Shown here: piece by piece, positions 1 through 10,626 of the stretch
How positions within the stretch are numbered: position 1 is the first letter of the stretch
Layout: the number at the start of each line of letters is the position of its first letter
Source: Pusillimonas noertemannii
GTDB taxonomy: Bacteria; Pseudomonadota; Gammaproteobacteria; Burkholderiales; Burkholderiaceae_B
Reading direction: 5' to 3'
DNA length: 64,000 nt
Assembly: GCF_003096595.1 (NCBI RefSeq)
Contig: NZ_QEKO01000003.1
Span: forward strand, 62,001-126,000
The notes under the pieces: model-generated
Seen by the model: only the letters and a program-made list of their open reading frames with translations
Databases searched by the model: none
Told to the model about the DNA's origin: nothing
Program-made: the position numbers and the translations under genes

Positions 1-429
1 ATCGTACCCCTGCAGGGCAGCGGGGCGCCGGCCTCGATTCAGGACCTGGCCAAACCGGCCTATGAACGCGTGGCCATCGGCCTGCCTGCCAGTGTGCCGG
101 TTGGTCGCTATACAAAAAGCGTCCTCGAAAAGGCGGGACTATGGGCGGCTATCGAACCCAAGATGATCGGGGCGCAGAACGTACGCCAGGCGCTTGATTA
201 TGTGGCGCGCGGCGAGGTCGATGCCGGATTCGTATACGCCACGGATGCGGCCATCATGCCCGACAAGGTCAAGGTGGCATTCACCGCCCCCACCCAGGAC
301 CCCATTCTCTATCCGATCGCACCCGTGGCCAGTGCCGCCAATGCCGGGGCGGCAAAGAGCTTTGTCGACTTCGTGCACACTGACGAGGCTCAGGCAGTGA
401 TGGCCAAATACGGCTTCGGCAAACCTTGA
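1..429 (+). CDS. modA: Molybdate ABC transporter substrate-binding protein ModA (3' part only)
   Basis: The reading frame is open from the first base of the window, so the N-terminal half and signal peptide lie outside. The visible 142 residues match the C-terminal lobe of ModA, the periplasmic protein that captures molybdate or tungstate and delivers it to ModBC. Family-typical stretches are VPVGRYTKS, NVRQALDYV, GEVDAGFVY and the final FVDFVHTDEAQAVMAKYGF. The stop is 9 bases before modB, so the genes are co-transcribed. Assignment rests on these motifs plus the modBC neighbours. Confidence 0.9.
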   Translation: MVPLQGSGAPASIQDLAKPAYERVAIGLPASVPVGRYTKSVLEKAGLWAAIEPKMIGAQNVRQALDYVARGEVDAGFVYATDAAIMPDKVKVAFTAPTQDPILYPIAPVASAANAGAAKSFVDFVHTDEAQAVMAKYGFGKP

Positions 430-438
430 CGGCCAGAC

Positions 439-1113
439 ATGGCGGATGCATGGATTCCCCTGGCGCTGACGCTCAAGGTTGCGGGCTGGGCGACGCTGCT
501 CAATTTGATTTTTGGCGTCGCACTGGGCTATTTGCTGGCCCGTACGCGGTTTCCGGGCCGCGACCTGCTCGACGCCATCCTGACCCTGCCGATGGTCATG
601 CCTCCCACAGTGCTGGGCTATTACCTGCTGGTGCTGTTGGGGCGCAACGGCGCCTTCGGCGCGTGGCTGCAGTCCACCTTCGGCATCAATCTGATCTTTA
701 CATGGCAGGGCGCGGTCCTGGCGGCGGCCATCGTGGCGTTTCCGCTGACATTCAAGTCGGCCCGCGCCGCCTTCGAGGTGGTGGAGCCTCAGTACGAGCA
801 GGCGGCTCGGGTGTTGCGCATCGGCGAGATGGCCATTTTCTTTCGCGTGACCCTGCCTCTGGCCTGGCGCGGCATTCTGGCGGGCCTGCTGCTGGCCTTC
901 GCCCGCGCGGCGGGCGAGTTCGGCGCCACGCTGATGGTTGCCGGCAGCATCCCGGGCAAGACGCAAACCCTGTCGATCGCTGTCTACGAGGCCGTGCAGG
1001 CGGGACAGGACGACCTGGCCAACTTCCTCGTGCTGGTCACCTCGCTGACTTGCATCGTGGTGCTGCTGGTGGCGGGCAGGTTGGTGCCTGGCCGCGTTCC
1101 GGGGCAGTCATGA
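439..1113 (+). CDS. modB: Molybdate ABC transporter permease ModB
   Basis: A 224-residue inner-membrane permease of the binding-protein-dependent transport family, forming the molybdate channel in the ModABC complex. It has about five hydrophobic segments and the cytoplasmic EAA coupling loop near residues 119-147 (EQAARVLRIGE ... VTLPLAWRGI). The EFGATLMVAGSIPGKTQT stretch is characteristic of ModB. Length matches the family (about 225-230). It lies between modA and modC with gaps of about 10 bases each, indicating one operon. Confidence 0.93.
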   Translation: MADAWIPLALTLKVAGWATLLNLIFGVALGYLLARTRFPGRDLLDAILTLPMVMPPTVLGYYLLVLLGRNGAFGAWLQSTFGINLIFTWQGAVLAAAIVAFPLTFKSARAAFEVVEPQYEQAARVLRIGEMAIFFRVTLPLAWRGILAGLLLAFARAAGEFGATLMVAGSIPGKTQTLSIAVYEAVQAGQDDLANFLVLVTSLTCIVVLLVAGRLVPGRVPGQS

Positions 1114-1123
1114 GGGCACGTGC

Positions 1124-1882
<759 letters not shown>

Positions 1883-2250
1883 CCGTCGGGGTCTTCGACG
1901 AAGGCGATGACGGTTTGCCCGTGCTTCATGGGCCCGGCCTCGCGCACCACACGACCGCCTTTTTGCTTGATTTTTTCACAGGCGGCATAGGCATCGTCGA
2001 CCTCGAGCGCAATGTGGCCGTAGGCGTTGCCCAGTTCGTACGAAGCAGTGTCCCAATTGTGCGTCAGTTCAAGCACCGCGCCTTCGCTTTCGGGCTGGTA
2101 GCCCACGAAGGCCAGGGTGAACTTGCCGTCCGGGTAGTCTTTGCGCCGCAGCAGTGTCATGCCCAGCACTTCGGTGTAGAAAGCCAGTGAACGCTCCAGG
2201 TCGCCGACGCGAAGCATGGTGTGAAGTAAACGCATTGTGTGGTTCTCCGT

Positions 2251-3135
2251 TCAGATAAGTGGCAGGGAGGCGGGGTCGTGCCGGCGCAGCGCATCGCGGG
2301 CCGACTCGAAGCCCGGCAGGATGCGTCCGACCTCGCGCCAGAAATCCTTGCTGTGGTTCATCTCGCGCAGGTGCGCGATTTCATGGACGATGACGTAGTC
2401 GATGACGTCATGGTCGAAGTGGATGAGGCGCCAGTTCAGCATGATGTTGCCGTCGCTGTTGCACGAGCCCCAGCGCGTGCTGGCGGACGACAGGCGCCAG
2501 CGCTTGATGGCCAGGTCGTTGGCCGCCAGGAAATGATCGAGGCGCTGCTGAAACCATTCGGTGGCAACGGCTTGCAGCCAGGCGTGCACGCTGTCGCGCA
2601 CGCGCTGGTGATCGGCATCGCGGGGCAGGGCAAGCAGCAGCCGGTCTCCTTCTTTCGGCGCGAAGCGCTGTCCGGTAAACGAATGCGCCGAGCCCGGGTG
2701 GCCCAGGGCCAGTTCGATGCGCTGGCCGAAGTAAGGGACGTGCGTGCCGTCCTTCCAGTGCGTGTCCACCATGGCCAGCTGCTGCTGCCGTTCATGGCGC
2801 CACCGCAGTTTTTCAAGTATCCAGCGTGCTTTCTCTTGCACGGCGGCGTCGATCTGGGCCAGCGTTACCCAGTTGGGCGCTGTGACCTGCAGGCCGTCGT
2901 CATTCACGACCAGGCCTATGCTTTTACGGCGCGACCGGCGCAGCACGAAGCCGATGGGCTGGTGTTCGGTCTGCACTTCGCGCCAGCGTGCGCGGGGCGG
3001 CAGGGAAGGGGGAGGGCTGACGGCAAGGGGTGTGCCGGTAGGGGCGGTGCTGCGCGGAGACGCCGGGGATGGCGGTGCGGGCGGCGCGGCGGCTTCCGGC
3101 TCGAAAAGGCTGAGTTGCCTATTCTCGAGCGGCAT
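2251..3135 (-). CDS. YgjP-type (DUF45) zinc metallohydrolase
   Basis: A 294-residue putative metal-dependent hydrolase related to YgjP/SprT/M48 proteins. The zinc-binding HEIAH is at residues 251-255, followed by the third ligand in MNHSKDFW (His261). SSASTRWGSC and LNWRLIHF are hallmark DUF45 stretches. Residues 1-60 are Pro/Ala-rich and probably unstructured. The ATG at 3133-3135 is preferred over one 30 bases upstream because it limits the overlap with plsC to 17 bases and starts at the family-like MPLENRQLSLF. The substrate is unknown. Confidence 0.8.
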   Translation of the reverse strand: MPLENRQLSLFEPEAAAPPAPPSPASPRSTAPTGTPLAVSPPPSLPPRARWREVQTEHQPIGFVLRRSRRKSIGLVVNDDGLQVTAPNWVTLAQIDAAVQEKARWILEKLRWRHERQQQLAMVDTHWKDGTHVPYFGQRIELALGHPGSAHSFTGQRFAPKEGDRLLLALPRDADHQRVRDSVHAWLQAVATEWFQQRLDHFLAANDLAIKRWRLSSASTRWGSCNSDGNIMLNWRLIHFDHDVIDYVIVHEIAHLREMNHSKDFWREVGRILPGFESARDALRRHDPASLPLI

Positions 3136-3850
3136 AGCGTTCGGGGTTGAGCTGGCGCATTTCATTCTCTATCCAGTCCTGAACCTTGCGGTTGACCTCT
3201 TCGGCATCGAGTCCGGCGGTTTCGATGGGGGGGCCGATGGAGACGGTGATGAGGCCAGGCCTTTTGATAAAGGAGTTCTTGGGCCAGCATTCGCCCGCAT
3301 TGTGCGCGATAGGTACGACCACGGCGCCGGTTCGTGTGGCCAGCAGCGCACCTCCCATTTTATAGCGTCCCGTCTTGCCGGGGGGGATGCGCGTGCCTTC
3401 GGGAAAAAGCAGGGGCCAACGGCCCTCGTCGAGGCGCTGCTGGCCCAGCCGCACGACCTGCTCGAATGCATCGCGCCCCTTGCTGCGGTCGATGGGTATC
3501 ATGCGCAGCAGCGCCAGGCCCCAGCCGAAGAAGGGAATGCGGTTGAGCTCTTTCTTGTAGACGAAGCAGACTTCGCGCGGCAGGTAGGCCGGCAGGAAGA
3601 GGGTTTCCCAGGCCGACTGATGCTTGCTGAGCACGACCGCCGGACGATCGGGCAGGTTCTCCCAGCCTTTCAGCCGCCAATGCATGCCGGTAATGACGCG
3701 GCCGGCCCACATGACCAGGCGGGGCCAGCCGATCGTGAGCCGATAGCGCCATTTCAGGGGCAAGGGTGCCCAGACGAGGCAGGCAAGGGCATAGGGAATG
3801 ACCGTCACGATCATGAACAGCAGCAGCAGTGCCGAACGCAGGGCCGCCAT
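3119..3850 (-). CDS. plsC: 1-acyl-sn-glycerol-3-phosphate acyltransferase
   Basis: A 243-residue inner-membrane acyltransferase that acylates lysophosphatidic acid at sn-2 to give phosphatidic acid. There is an N-terminal membrane segment (about residues 5-28). The catalytic block is KHQSAWETLF, His77 with Glu82 in place of the usual HX4D Asp. The FPEGTR phosphate-binding motif is at 149-154. HX4E variants occur in related proteins, so the enzyme is probably active. The gene starts 2 bases after gmhB ends, in the glyQ-glyS-gmhB-plsC run. Confidence 0.9.
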   Translation of the reverse strand: MAALRSALLLLFMIVTVIPYALACLVWAPLPLKWRYRLTIGWPRLVMWAGRVITGMHWRLKGWENLPDRPAVVLSKHQSAWETLFLPAYLPREVCFVYKKELNRIPFFGWGLALLRMIPIDRSKGRDAFEQVVRLGQQRLDEGRWPLLFPEGTRIPPGKTGRYKMGGALLATRTGAVVVPIAHNAGECWPKNSFIKRPGLITVSIGPPIETAGLDAEEVNRKVQDWIENEMRQLNPERYAARE

Positions 3851-3852
3851 GA

Positions 3853-4389
3853 TCAGGCTTCCAGCCAGCGGTCGACGATCTGGGCCAGATCGTCGGCCAC
3901 TTGCGTGCCGGGGGGCAGTTCGCCGCTGTCCAGGGTTTTGAGCCCGTTGCCGCTTAATACCAGCCAGGGGGCACAGCCGGCCTCATGTGCCGCCTGCAGA
4001 TCGCGCAGCGAGTCGCCGACCGCCGGCACGCTCTTGAGATCGATGTCGTAGCGCCGGGCGATGTCCAGGTACATGCCGGGCCTGGGCTTGCGGCACTGAC
4101 AGTTGTCGTCGGGGCCGTGCGGGCAGATGAAGATGGAGTCGACATGGCCGCCCAGCTGGGTAAGCTCGATGCGCATCTTGGCGTGGATGGCGTTGAGCGT
4201 TTCCATATTGAACAGGCCGCGCGCCAGGCCCGACTGGTTGCTGGCGATGACCACCCGCCAGCCCGCCTGCGACAGGCGGGCGATGGCTTCGAGGCTGCCC
4301 GGCAGCGCCACCCACTCGGCAGGGCTCTTGACGAAGCTCGGGCTGTCGTGGTTGATGACCCCGTCGCGATCAAGTATGACCAGCTTCAC
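3853..4389 (-). CDS. gmhB: D-glycero-beta-D-manno-heptose-1,7-bisphosphate 7-phosphatase
   Basis: A 178-residue cytoplasmic HAD phosphatase of ADP-heptose synthesis for the LPS inner core. The catalytic aspartates sit in ILDRDGVIN (Asp7 and Asp9). The GmhB-specific zinc site CPHGPDDNCQC gives Cys89, His91, Cys97 and Cys99, and VGDSLRDL is the late HAD motif. Length matches GmhB. The ATG overlaps the glyS stop by 4 bases, so translation is probably coupled. Confidence 0.93.
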   Translation of the reverse strand: MKLVILDRDGVINHDSPSFVKSPAEWVALPGSLEAIARLSQAGWRVVIASNQSGLARGLFNMETLNAIHAKMRIELTQLGGHVDSIFICPHGPDDNCQCRKPRPGMYLDIARRYDIDLKSVPAVGDSLRDLQAAHEAGCAPWLVLSGNGLKTLDSGELPPGTQVADDLAQIVDRWLEA

Positions 4390-6523
4390 GATGCAAGCCT
4401 TGAAATGTCGGCGACCTGGTTCATGGTGGCGTGCAACTGGCCCAGCAGGGCCAGCCGGTTGGCGCGAACAGCCGGATCGTCGGCCATGACCATGACGTCG
4501 TTGAAGAAGGTGTCGACTGCGGAGCGCGCCTGTGCCAGCGTGGCCAGGCTGCCCGTGAAGTCGCCCCGCTGGAACTGTGCCTGGGCCACCGGCCCGATCT
4601 GCTCGATGGCCTGGGCCAGGGCGCGCTCGGCGTCTTCGGTGAACCTGGAGGGGTCGACCCGGCTTGCGGCTTCATCGCTTTTCTTGAGGATGTTGCCGAT
4701 GCGCTTGTTGGCGGCGGCCAGGCTTTCGGCCTCGGGCCGCTGGGCGAAGCTCGAGCAGGCCTGGATGCGGGCGCGTACTTCGTGCAGCGGCGGCTCGGGC
4801 GCCAGCACGGCCTCGACGACGTTCTTGTCGTGGTCGGCGCCCAGCTGGTTGCGGTAGCGCTCGTAGATAAAGCCCTTGACCGCCTGGGGAGTGTCGGCCG
4901 CAATGTCGAACTGCGAAAATGTGCCGGCGGCGGCGTCGAGCAGGCCGGCGAGTGTCAGGCGCGAATCGTCGGGAACCGAAAGATAGCCGCCCGCGCTAAG
5001 CTGCTCGAAGGCGCTGATAATGCCCAGCGCGGCCCGGCGCAGGCCGTAGGGGTCGCGCTCGCCGGTGGGCACGAGGCCGATGCCCCAGATGCCCACCAGG
5101 GTTTCTGCGCGCTCGGCGATGAACAGGATGGTGCCGGTCAGCGAGGCGGCGTCGACGGGTTCGTCGAGGCGGATGCGGTACTGGCCGCGCAGGGCCGAGG
5201 CCACGTCGGCGGGTTCGCCATCGGCTTGCGCGTAATAGGCCCCCATTACACCCTGCAGCTCGGGGAACTCGGCAACCATATTGGTGACCAGGTCGGCTTT
5301 GGCGAGCAGGGCGGCGCGATCGGCCAGGGCGGCGTCGGCGCCCAGCCGTTCGGCCAGGTAGCGCGCAATGGCGCGCACGCGATCGCTGCGCTGCAACTGC
5401 GAGCCCAGCTTGTTGTGATAGACGCTGTTTGCCAGTGTGGCGACGCGTTCGGCCAGCGGCTGCTTGCGATCCTGCTCGAAGAAGAACTGGGCGTCGGCCA
5501 GGCGGGGACGCACTACGCGCTCGTTGCCTTCGACAATGTTGGTGGGATCTTCCACCCGCATATTGCTGACGATAAGAAAGCGGTGCGTGAGCTTGCCGGT
5601 GCCGGGGTCGAACAGGGGGAAATACTTCTGGTTCAGCCGCATCGTCAGGATCAGGCACTCGGGCGGCACCTCGAGGAAGCGCGGGTCGAACTGCCCGGCA
5701 TAGACCGTGGGGTGCTCGACCAGGGCGGTGACTTCGTCGAGCAGCGCCTCGACCTCGGGATCATTGCCAAGCGTTGCGTTCAGGCGTGCAGCGTGTTGGT
5801 CGAGCTGCTTCAGGATGTCGTCGCGGCGGGCCGCGAACGAGGGGACGACCATGCCGTCGTCGAGAAGCCGGCTTTCGTACGAAGTTGCATCGGCAAGGTC
5901 GATGCTTTGGCTACCCATGAAGCGGTGGCCCATGGTGTGCCGGCCCGCCTGCAGGCCCAGGGCCTGCACGGGAATGACATCGGCGCCCCACAGGGCGATC
6001 AGGCCATGCGCGGGCCGCACGAACTTGACCGAGGTGACGCCATCGGCCAACTGGTAGCGCATGACCTTGGGAATGGGCAGGCTGGAAATGGCCGTGTCCA
6101 GGGCTTCCTGCAGGCCGTCGGCCAGCAGGGCGCCGGGTGCGACGCCGTTGGCATAAAGGTAGTCCTGCTTGCCGTCGGACTCGCGCACGAGGTCGGCCGG
6201 CTGCAGATGCTGCAGGCCCTTGCTGGCCAGTTTCTTGGCCAGGGCCGGCGTGGCCTCGCCGCTGTCGGTCAGCCCCACCTTGGCCGGCATGAGCTTTTCG
6301 CTGTAGTGCTCTTCGGGGGCCTGGGCCAGCACGGCATCGAGGAGCACGGCAAGGCGCCGGGGCGTGGCGTAGTCAACCACCCGGCAGCTGGCGCCAAGCA
6401 GGTGCTTTTTCTCGAGCACGCCGCGCAGGCCTTCGGCAAAGGCGCGGCCCAGCTTCTGCAGGGCCTTGGGGGGCAGCTCTTCGGTCAGCAGTTCGACCAG
6501 CAGGGGGCGGGTATCGGCCTGGC

Positions 6524-6527
<4 letters not shown>
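4386..6527 (-). CDS. glyS: Glycyl-tRNA synthetase beta subunit
   Basis: A 713-residue beta chain of the alpha2beta2 bacterial glycyl-tRNA synthetase, carrying the tRNA-recognition regions. Recognisable segments are [15 protein letters not shown] at the N-terminus, [23 protein letters not shown] and the C-terminal anticodon-binding region. Length is close to the E. coli subunit (about 690). It overlaps glyQ and gmhB by 4 bases each, fixing the order glyQ-glyS-gmhB and implying coupled translation. Confidence 0.97.
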
Positions 6528-7435
<908 letters not shown>

Positions 7436-7547
7436 GAGCCAGTAAAGCGAAAAGCCGCAAAATTTTTCAATTTTACCGTGCTTCCGGGCGGCGGACCGGC
7501 GGTGCGAGGCCGCGGTTGTTTCGGGCCGGGCCCGGCCGCCGATTTTC

Positions 7548-7575
7548 TTGAGGGGGGCAATGGTCGTATGATACT
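7548..7575 (+). promoter_or_regulatory. Candidate promoter for the crotonase-fumarase pair
   Basis: TTGAGG (7548-7553) and GATACT (7570-7575) are separated by 16 bases, matching the -35 and -10 consensus at 4 of 6 positions each. They lie 60 bases before the crotonase start in the glyQ/crotonase divergent gap. Visual match only; an overlapping TATGAT is at 7567-7572. Confidence 0.35.
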
Positions 7576-7599
7576 GGGTTATCGCGAACTTTCAGCTTT

Positions 7600-7619
7600 G
7601 GCCGCGCAGTGGCGCGGCC
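7600..7619 (+). promoter_or_regulatory. GC-rich hairpin in the crotonase 5' leader
   Basis: GGCCGCGC (7600-7607) pairs perfectly with GCGCGGCC (7612-7619) around a 4-base loop. It ends 4 bases before the GGAGA ribosome-binding site (7624-7628). No U-run follows, so it is not an intrinsic terminator. It could influence translation initiation or mRNA stability. Confidence 0.45.
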
Positions 7620-7635
7620 TCATGGAGACCCTTCT

Positions 7636-8403
7636 ATGCCGGATCTAGTCAAGACGGACGTCGTCGACGGCGTGCTCGTCATCACGATCAATCGCCCCGA
7701 GGCCCGCAACGCCATCAACTATGAAACAGCGCTTGCCATGGCCAAAGAGTTCGAGCGCCTGGACGCCGACGACAGCCTGGCCCTGGGCATTCTTACCGGT
7801 GCCGGCGGCACGTTTTCGTCCGGCATGGACCTCAAGGCCTTTGCCGCCACGGGCCAGCGCCCGCTGGTGCCGGGCCGTGGCTTCGGCGGCCTGTGCGAAA
7901 AAGCACCCCGCAAGCCGCTTATCGCTGCAGTCGAGGGCTATGCCCTGGCGGGCGGTTGCGAGCTCGCCCTGGCCTGCGACATGATCATTGCCGCCGAGAA
8001 CGCCAATTTCGGCCTGCCTGAGACCAAGCGCGGGCTTGTGCCCAGCTCGGGCGGCATGCTGCGCCTGCCGCAGCGCATTCCGCATCACATTGCGCTCGAG
8101 GTGATCCTTACCGGCGAGATGCTGCCTGCCCAGCGGGCCCATCATTTCGGCCTGGTCAATCGCCTGGTCGAGCCGGGCAAGGCGCTCGAGGGCGCCCTGG
8201 CCATGGGCCGCGTCATCGCCCAGAACGGTCCGCTTGCCGTGCAGGCCGCAAAAGAAATCATTTCCGCTTCCAAAGACTGGCGCCAGTCTGACATGTTCGA
8301 CCTGCAACGTCCGCGCACCGCGCCGATTTTTGCGTCGGCCGACGCCAAAGAGGGCGCCACCGCCTTTGCCGAGAAGCGCAAGCCCGTTTGGACGGGCAAG
8401 TAG
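7636..8403 (+). CDS. Crotonase-family protein (enoyl-CoA hydratase)
   Basis: A 255-residue enoyl-CoA hydratase/isomerase-family protein. It has the oxyanion-hole pattern around FSSGMDLKAFAATG, the GGCELALACD stretch (first catalytic Glu position) and LPETKRGLVPSSGG (second Glu position). It probably hydrates a trans-2-enoyl-CoA; the substrate cannot be read from sequence. The ATG at 7636 is chosen over an upstream in-frame GTG because GGAGA lies 8 bases before it and the protein then starts MPDLVKTDVVDG. Fumarase follows after 35 bases. Confidence 0.85.
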   Translation: MPDLVKTDVVDGVLVITINRPEARNAINYETALAMAKEFERLDADDSLALGILTGAGGTFSSGMDLKAFAATGQRPLVPGRGFGGLCEKAPRKPLIAAVEGYALAGGCELALACDMIIAAENANFGLPETKRGLVPSSGGMLRLPQRIPHHIALEVILTGEMLPAQRAHHFGLVNRLVEPGKALEGALAMGRVIAQNGPLAVQAAKEIISASKDWRQSDMFDLQRPRTAPIFASADAKEGATAFAEKRKPVWTGK

Positions 8404-8438
8404 CCATCCAACTCCCTATTTTTACAACCCAGACCGTT

Positions 8439-9962
8439 ATGACAACCCTCATCAAGGAAGATGACCTGATCCAGTCCGTGGCCGACGCGGTGCAGTTCAT
8501 CAGTTATTACCATCCCGCCGACTACATCCAGCACCTGGCGCGCGCCTACGAGCGCGAGGAAAGCCCGGCGGCCAAGGACGCCATTGCCCAGATCCTGACC
8601 AACTCGCGCATGTGCGCCGAGGGACGCAGGCCCATCTGCCAGGACACCGGCATCGTCAACGTCTTTCTCAAGATCGGCATGAATGTGCGCCTGGACACCC
8701 AGCGCAGCTTGCAAGAGCTCTGTGACGAGGGGGTGCGCCGGGGCTACACCAACCACGACAATCCGCTGCGCGCCTCGGTGCTGTCCGACCCGCTCTTTAC
8801 CCGCAAGAACACGCGCGACAATACGCCCTGTATCGTGAACGTCGAGCTTGTGGCCGGCGACACGGTCGACGTGCAGGTGGCGGCCAAGGGCGGCGGCTCC
8901 GAGAACAAGACCAAGTTCGTCATGCTCAATCCCAGCGATTCGCTGGTCGACTGGGTGCTCAAGACCGTGCCCCAGATGGGGGCGGGCTGGTGTCCCCCCG
9001 GCATGCTGGGCATAGGCGTCGGCGGCACGGCCGAGAAGGCCATGCTGATGGCCAAGCAGGCCCTGATGGACGACATCGACATGTACGAGCTGCTGGCCCG
9101 TGGGCCAGCCAACAAGCTCGAAGAGCTGCGCATCGAGCTCTACGAAAAGGTCAACGCGCTGGGCATAGGCGCACAGGGCCTGGGCGGGCTCACCACCGTG
9201 CTGGACGTCAAGATCAACACCTTCCCCACGCACGCGGCCTCGAAACCCGTGGCCATGATTCCGAACTGTGCCGCCACCCGCCACGTGCACTTCGTGCTCG
9301 ACGGCTCGGGTCCGGCTCAATTGACGCCGCCCGCGCTTTCGGACTGGCCCGACGTGAACTGGGCGCCCGACTACAACAAGTCGCTGCAGGTCGATCTCAA
9401 TACGCTCACCAAAGAGCAGGTGGCCGGCTGGAAACCCGGCCAGACCCTGCTGCTGTCGGGCAAGATGCTGACGGGGCGCGACGCGGCCCACAAGCGCATC
9501 CAGGAAATGCTCGAGCGTGGAGAATCGCTGCCGGTCGATTTCACGAACCGTGTCATCTACTACGTGGGGCCGGTCGATCCGGTTCGCGAAGAGGTGGTCG
9601 GTCCTGCGGGCCCCACCACAGCCACCCGCATGGACAAGTTCACCGATATGATGCTTGAAAAGACGGGGCTGATCTCCATGATAGGCAAGGCCGAACGCGG
9701 TCCCGTGGCCATCGAGTCGATACGCAAGCATGGCTCGGCCTACCTCATGGCGGTGGGCGGTTCGGCTTACCTGGTGTCCAAGGCGATACGCGGGGCCAAG
9801 GTCGTGGCCTTCGAAGACCTGGGCATGGAAGCCATCTATGAGTTCGACGTGAAGGACATGCCCGTTACCGTGGCCGTGGACTCGAGCGGCACTTCGGTGC
9901 ACGAGACGGGGCCGAAGCAATGGCAGGCGCGTATTGCGCAGATACCGGTTGTGCCGGTCTGA
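8439..9962 (+). CDS. fumA: Class I fumarate hydratase (Fe-S)
   Basis: A 507-residue iron-sulfur fumarase, catalysing fumarate to L-malate in the TCA cycle. Both class I parts are present: the alpha region with GRRPICQDTGI, KGGGSENKTKF and PPGMLGIGVGG, and the beta region with GKMLTGRDAAHKR, YVGPVDPVREEVVGPAGPTT and MIGKAERG. The conserved cysteines expected to ligate the [4Fe-4S] cluster are in place (for example PICQD and IPNCAATRH). The ATG at 8439 (MTTLIKEDDL) is preferred over one 51 bases upstream inside the crotonase gene. Confidence 0.94.
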   Translation: MTTLIKEDDLIQSVADAVQFISYYHPADYIQHLARAYEREESPAAKDAIAQILTNSRMCAEGRRPICQDTGIVNVFLKIGMNVRLDTQRSLQELCDEGVRRGYTNHDNPLRASVLSDPLFTRKNTRDNTPCIVNVELVAGDTVDVQVAAKGGGSENKTKFVMLNPSDSLVDWVLKTVPQMGAGWCPPGMLGIGVGGTAEKAMLMAKQALMDDIDMYELLARGPANKLEELRIELYEKVNALGIGAQGLGGLTTVLDVKINTFPTHAASKPVAMIPNCAATRHVHFVLDGSGPAQLTPPALSDWPDVNWAPDYNKSLQVDLNTLTKEQVAGWKPGQTLLLSGKMLTGRDAAHKRIQEMLERGESLPVDFTNRVIYYVGPVDPVREEVVGPAGPTTATRMDKFTDMMLEKTGLISMIGKAERGPVAIESIRKHGSAYLMAVGGSAYLVSKAIRGAKVVAFEDLGMEAIYEFDVKDMPVTVAVDSSGTSVHETGPKQWQARIAQIPVVPV

Positions 9963-9991
9963 GTACGCCTACGCCCCAAGGGCTGAAAGCG

Positions 9992-10028
9992 ACAAGGCGG
10001 CCAGGTCTTTACAGACTGGCCGCCTTGT
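9992..10028 (+). terminator. Hairpin terminator after fumarase, also facing folK
   Basis: A perfect 13-bp stem, ACAAGGCGGCCAG (9992-10004) with CTGGCCGCCTTGT (10016-10028), around an 11-base loop, lies between the convergent fumarase and folK stops. The U-tract is weak on the plus strand (TCATTT). It could serve both transcripts. Confidence 0.7.
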
Positions 10029-10053
10029 TCATTTGGGAACGGCGCGGGGGGGT

Positions 10054-10563
10054 TCAGAGGGCTTGCAGTGCCTGGCCGGCGCAGGCTTCCAGGAGCTCGG
10101 GCAGGCTTTTCCCCTGGAGTTTCATTTCAGGCGCCAGGTCGAGCAGGGGGCGCAGGACGAAAGCCCGCTGGTGCATGCGTGGATGCGGCACGTTCAGCCG
10201 CGGCGTGTCGATGCGTTGCTCACCGTATAGCAGCAGGTCCAGGTCCAGGGTGCGGGGCGCATTGCGATAGGGACGTTCGCGGCCATGGAGCCGTTCGATG
10301 TGCTGCAGCACATCCAGCAGTTCATGCGGCGCAAGGTGGGTGCGCAGCGAGGCTACGGCGTTGATGTAGTCGGGGCCGCTCGATTCGATCGGAGCGGTCC
10401 GGTATAGCGGAGAAAGCGTCAGTTCGCCGATGCCGTCGGCGCCGGCCAGCTGTTGCGCCGCCTGCCGCAGGGCTCGCCGTGCATCGCCCAGGTTGGCGCC
10501 CAGGCCGACGTAGGCGGTGACCCATTTTGCATCGGATTCGTCATGAGGTGCTTGACTGGACAT
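10054..10563 (-). CDS. folK: 2-amino-4-hydroxy-6-hydroxymethyldihydropteridine pyrophosphokinase
   Basis: A 169-residue HPPK that transfers pyrophosphate from ATP to 6-hydroxymethyl-7,8-dihydropterin in folate synthesis. Visible motifs are YVGLGANLGD, LSPLYRTAPI, RPYRNAPRTLDLDLLLYG (metal-binding Asp pair) and PHPRMHQRAFVLRPL. Length matches the family. It is the last gene of hda-HAD-pcnB-folK, 63 bases after pcnB. folP, the next pathway enzyme, lies 40 kb away. Confidence 0.95.
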   Translation of the reverse strand: MSSQAPHDESDAKWVTAYVGLGANLGDARRALRQAAQQLAGADGIGELTLSPLYRTAPIESSGPDYINAVASLRTHLAPHELLDVLQHIERLHGRERPYRNAPRTLDLDLLLYGEQRIDTPRLNVPHPRMHQRAFVLRPLLDLAPEMKLQGKSLPELLEACAGQALQAL

Positions 10564-10626
10564 TAGGGGTCTGGCGTGGGGCCTGCTTCAAATTGGCGCA
10601 GACGATTCAAACTGCCGCGACAGATG

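Noticed and set aside
7524-7537. 14-base palindrome GGCCGGGCCCGGCC between glyQ and the crotonase gene
   Set aside because: Pure G/C palindromes arise easily at this base composition, and there is no loop for a hairpin; no functional reading is justified.
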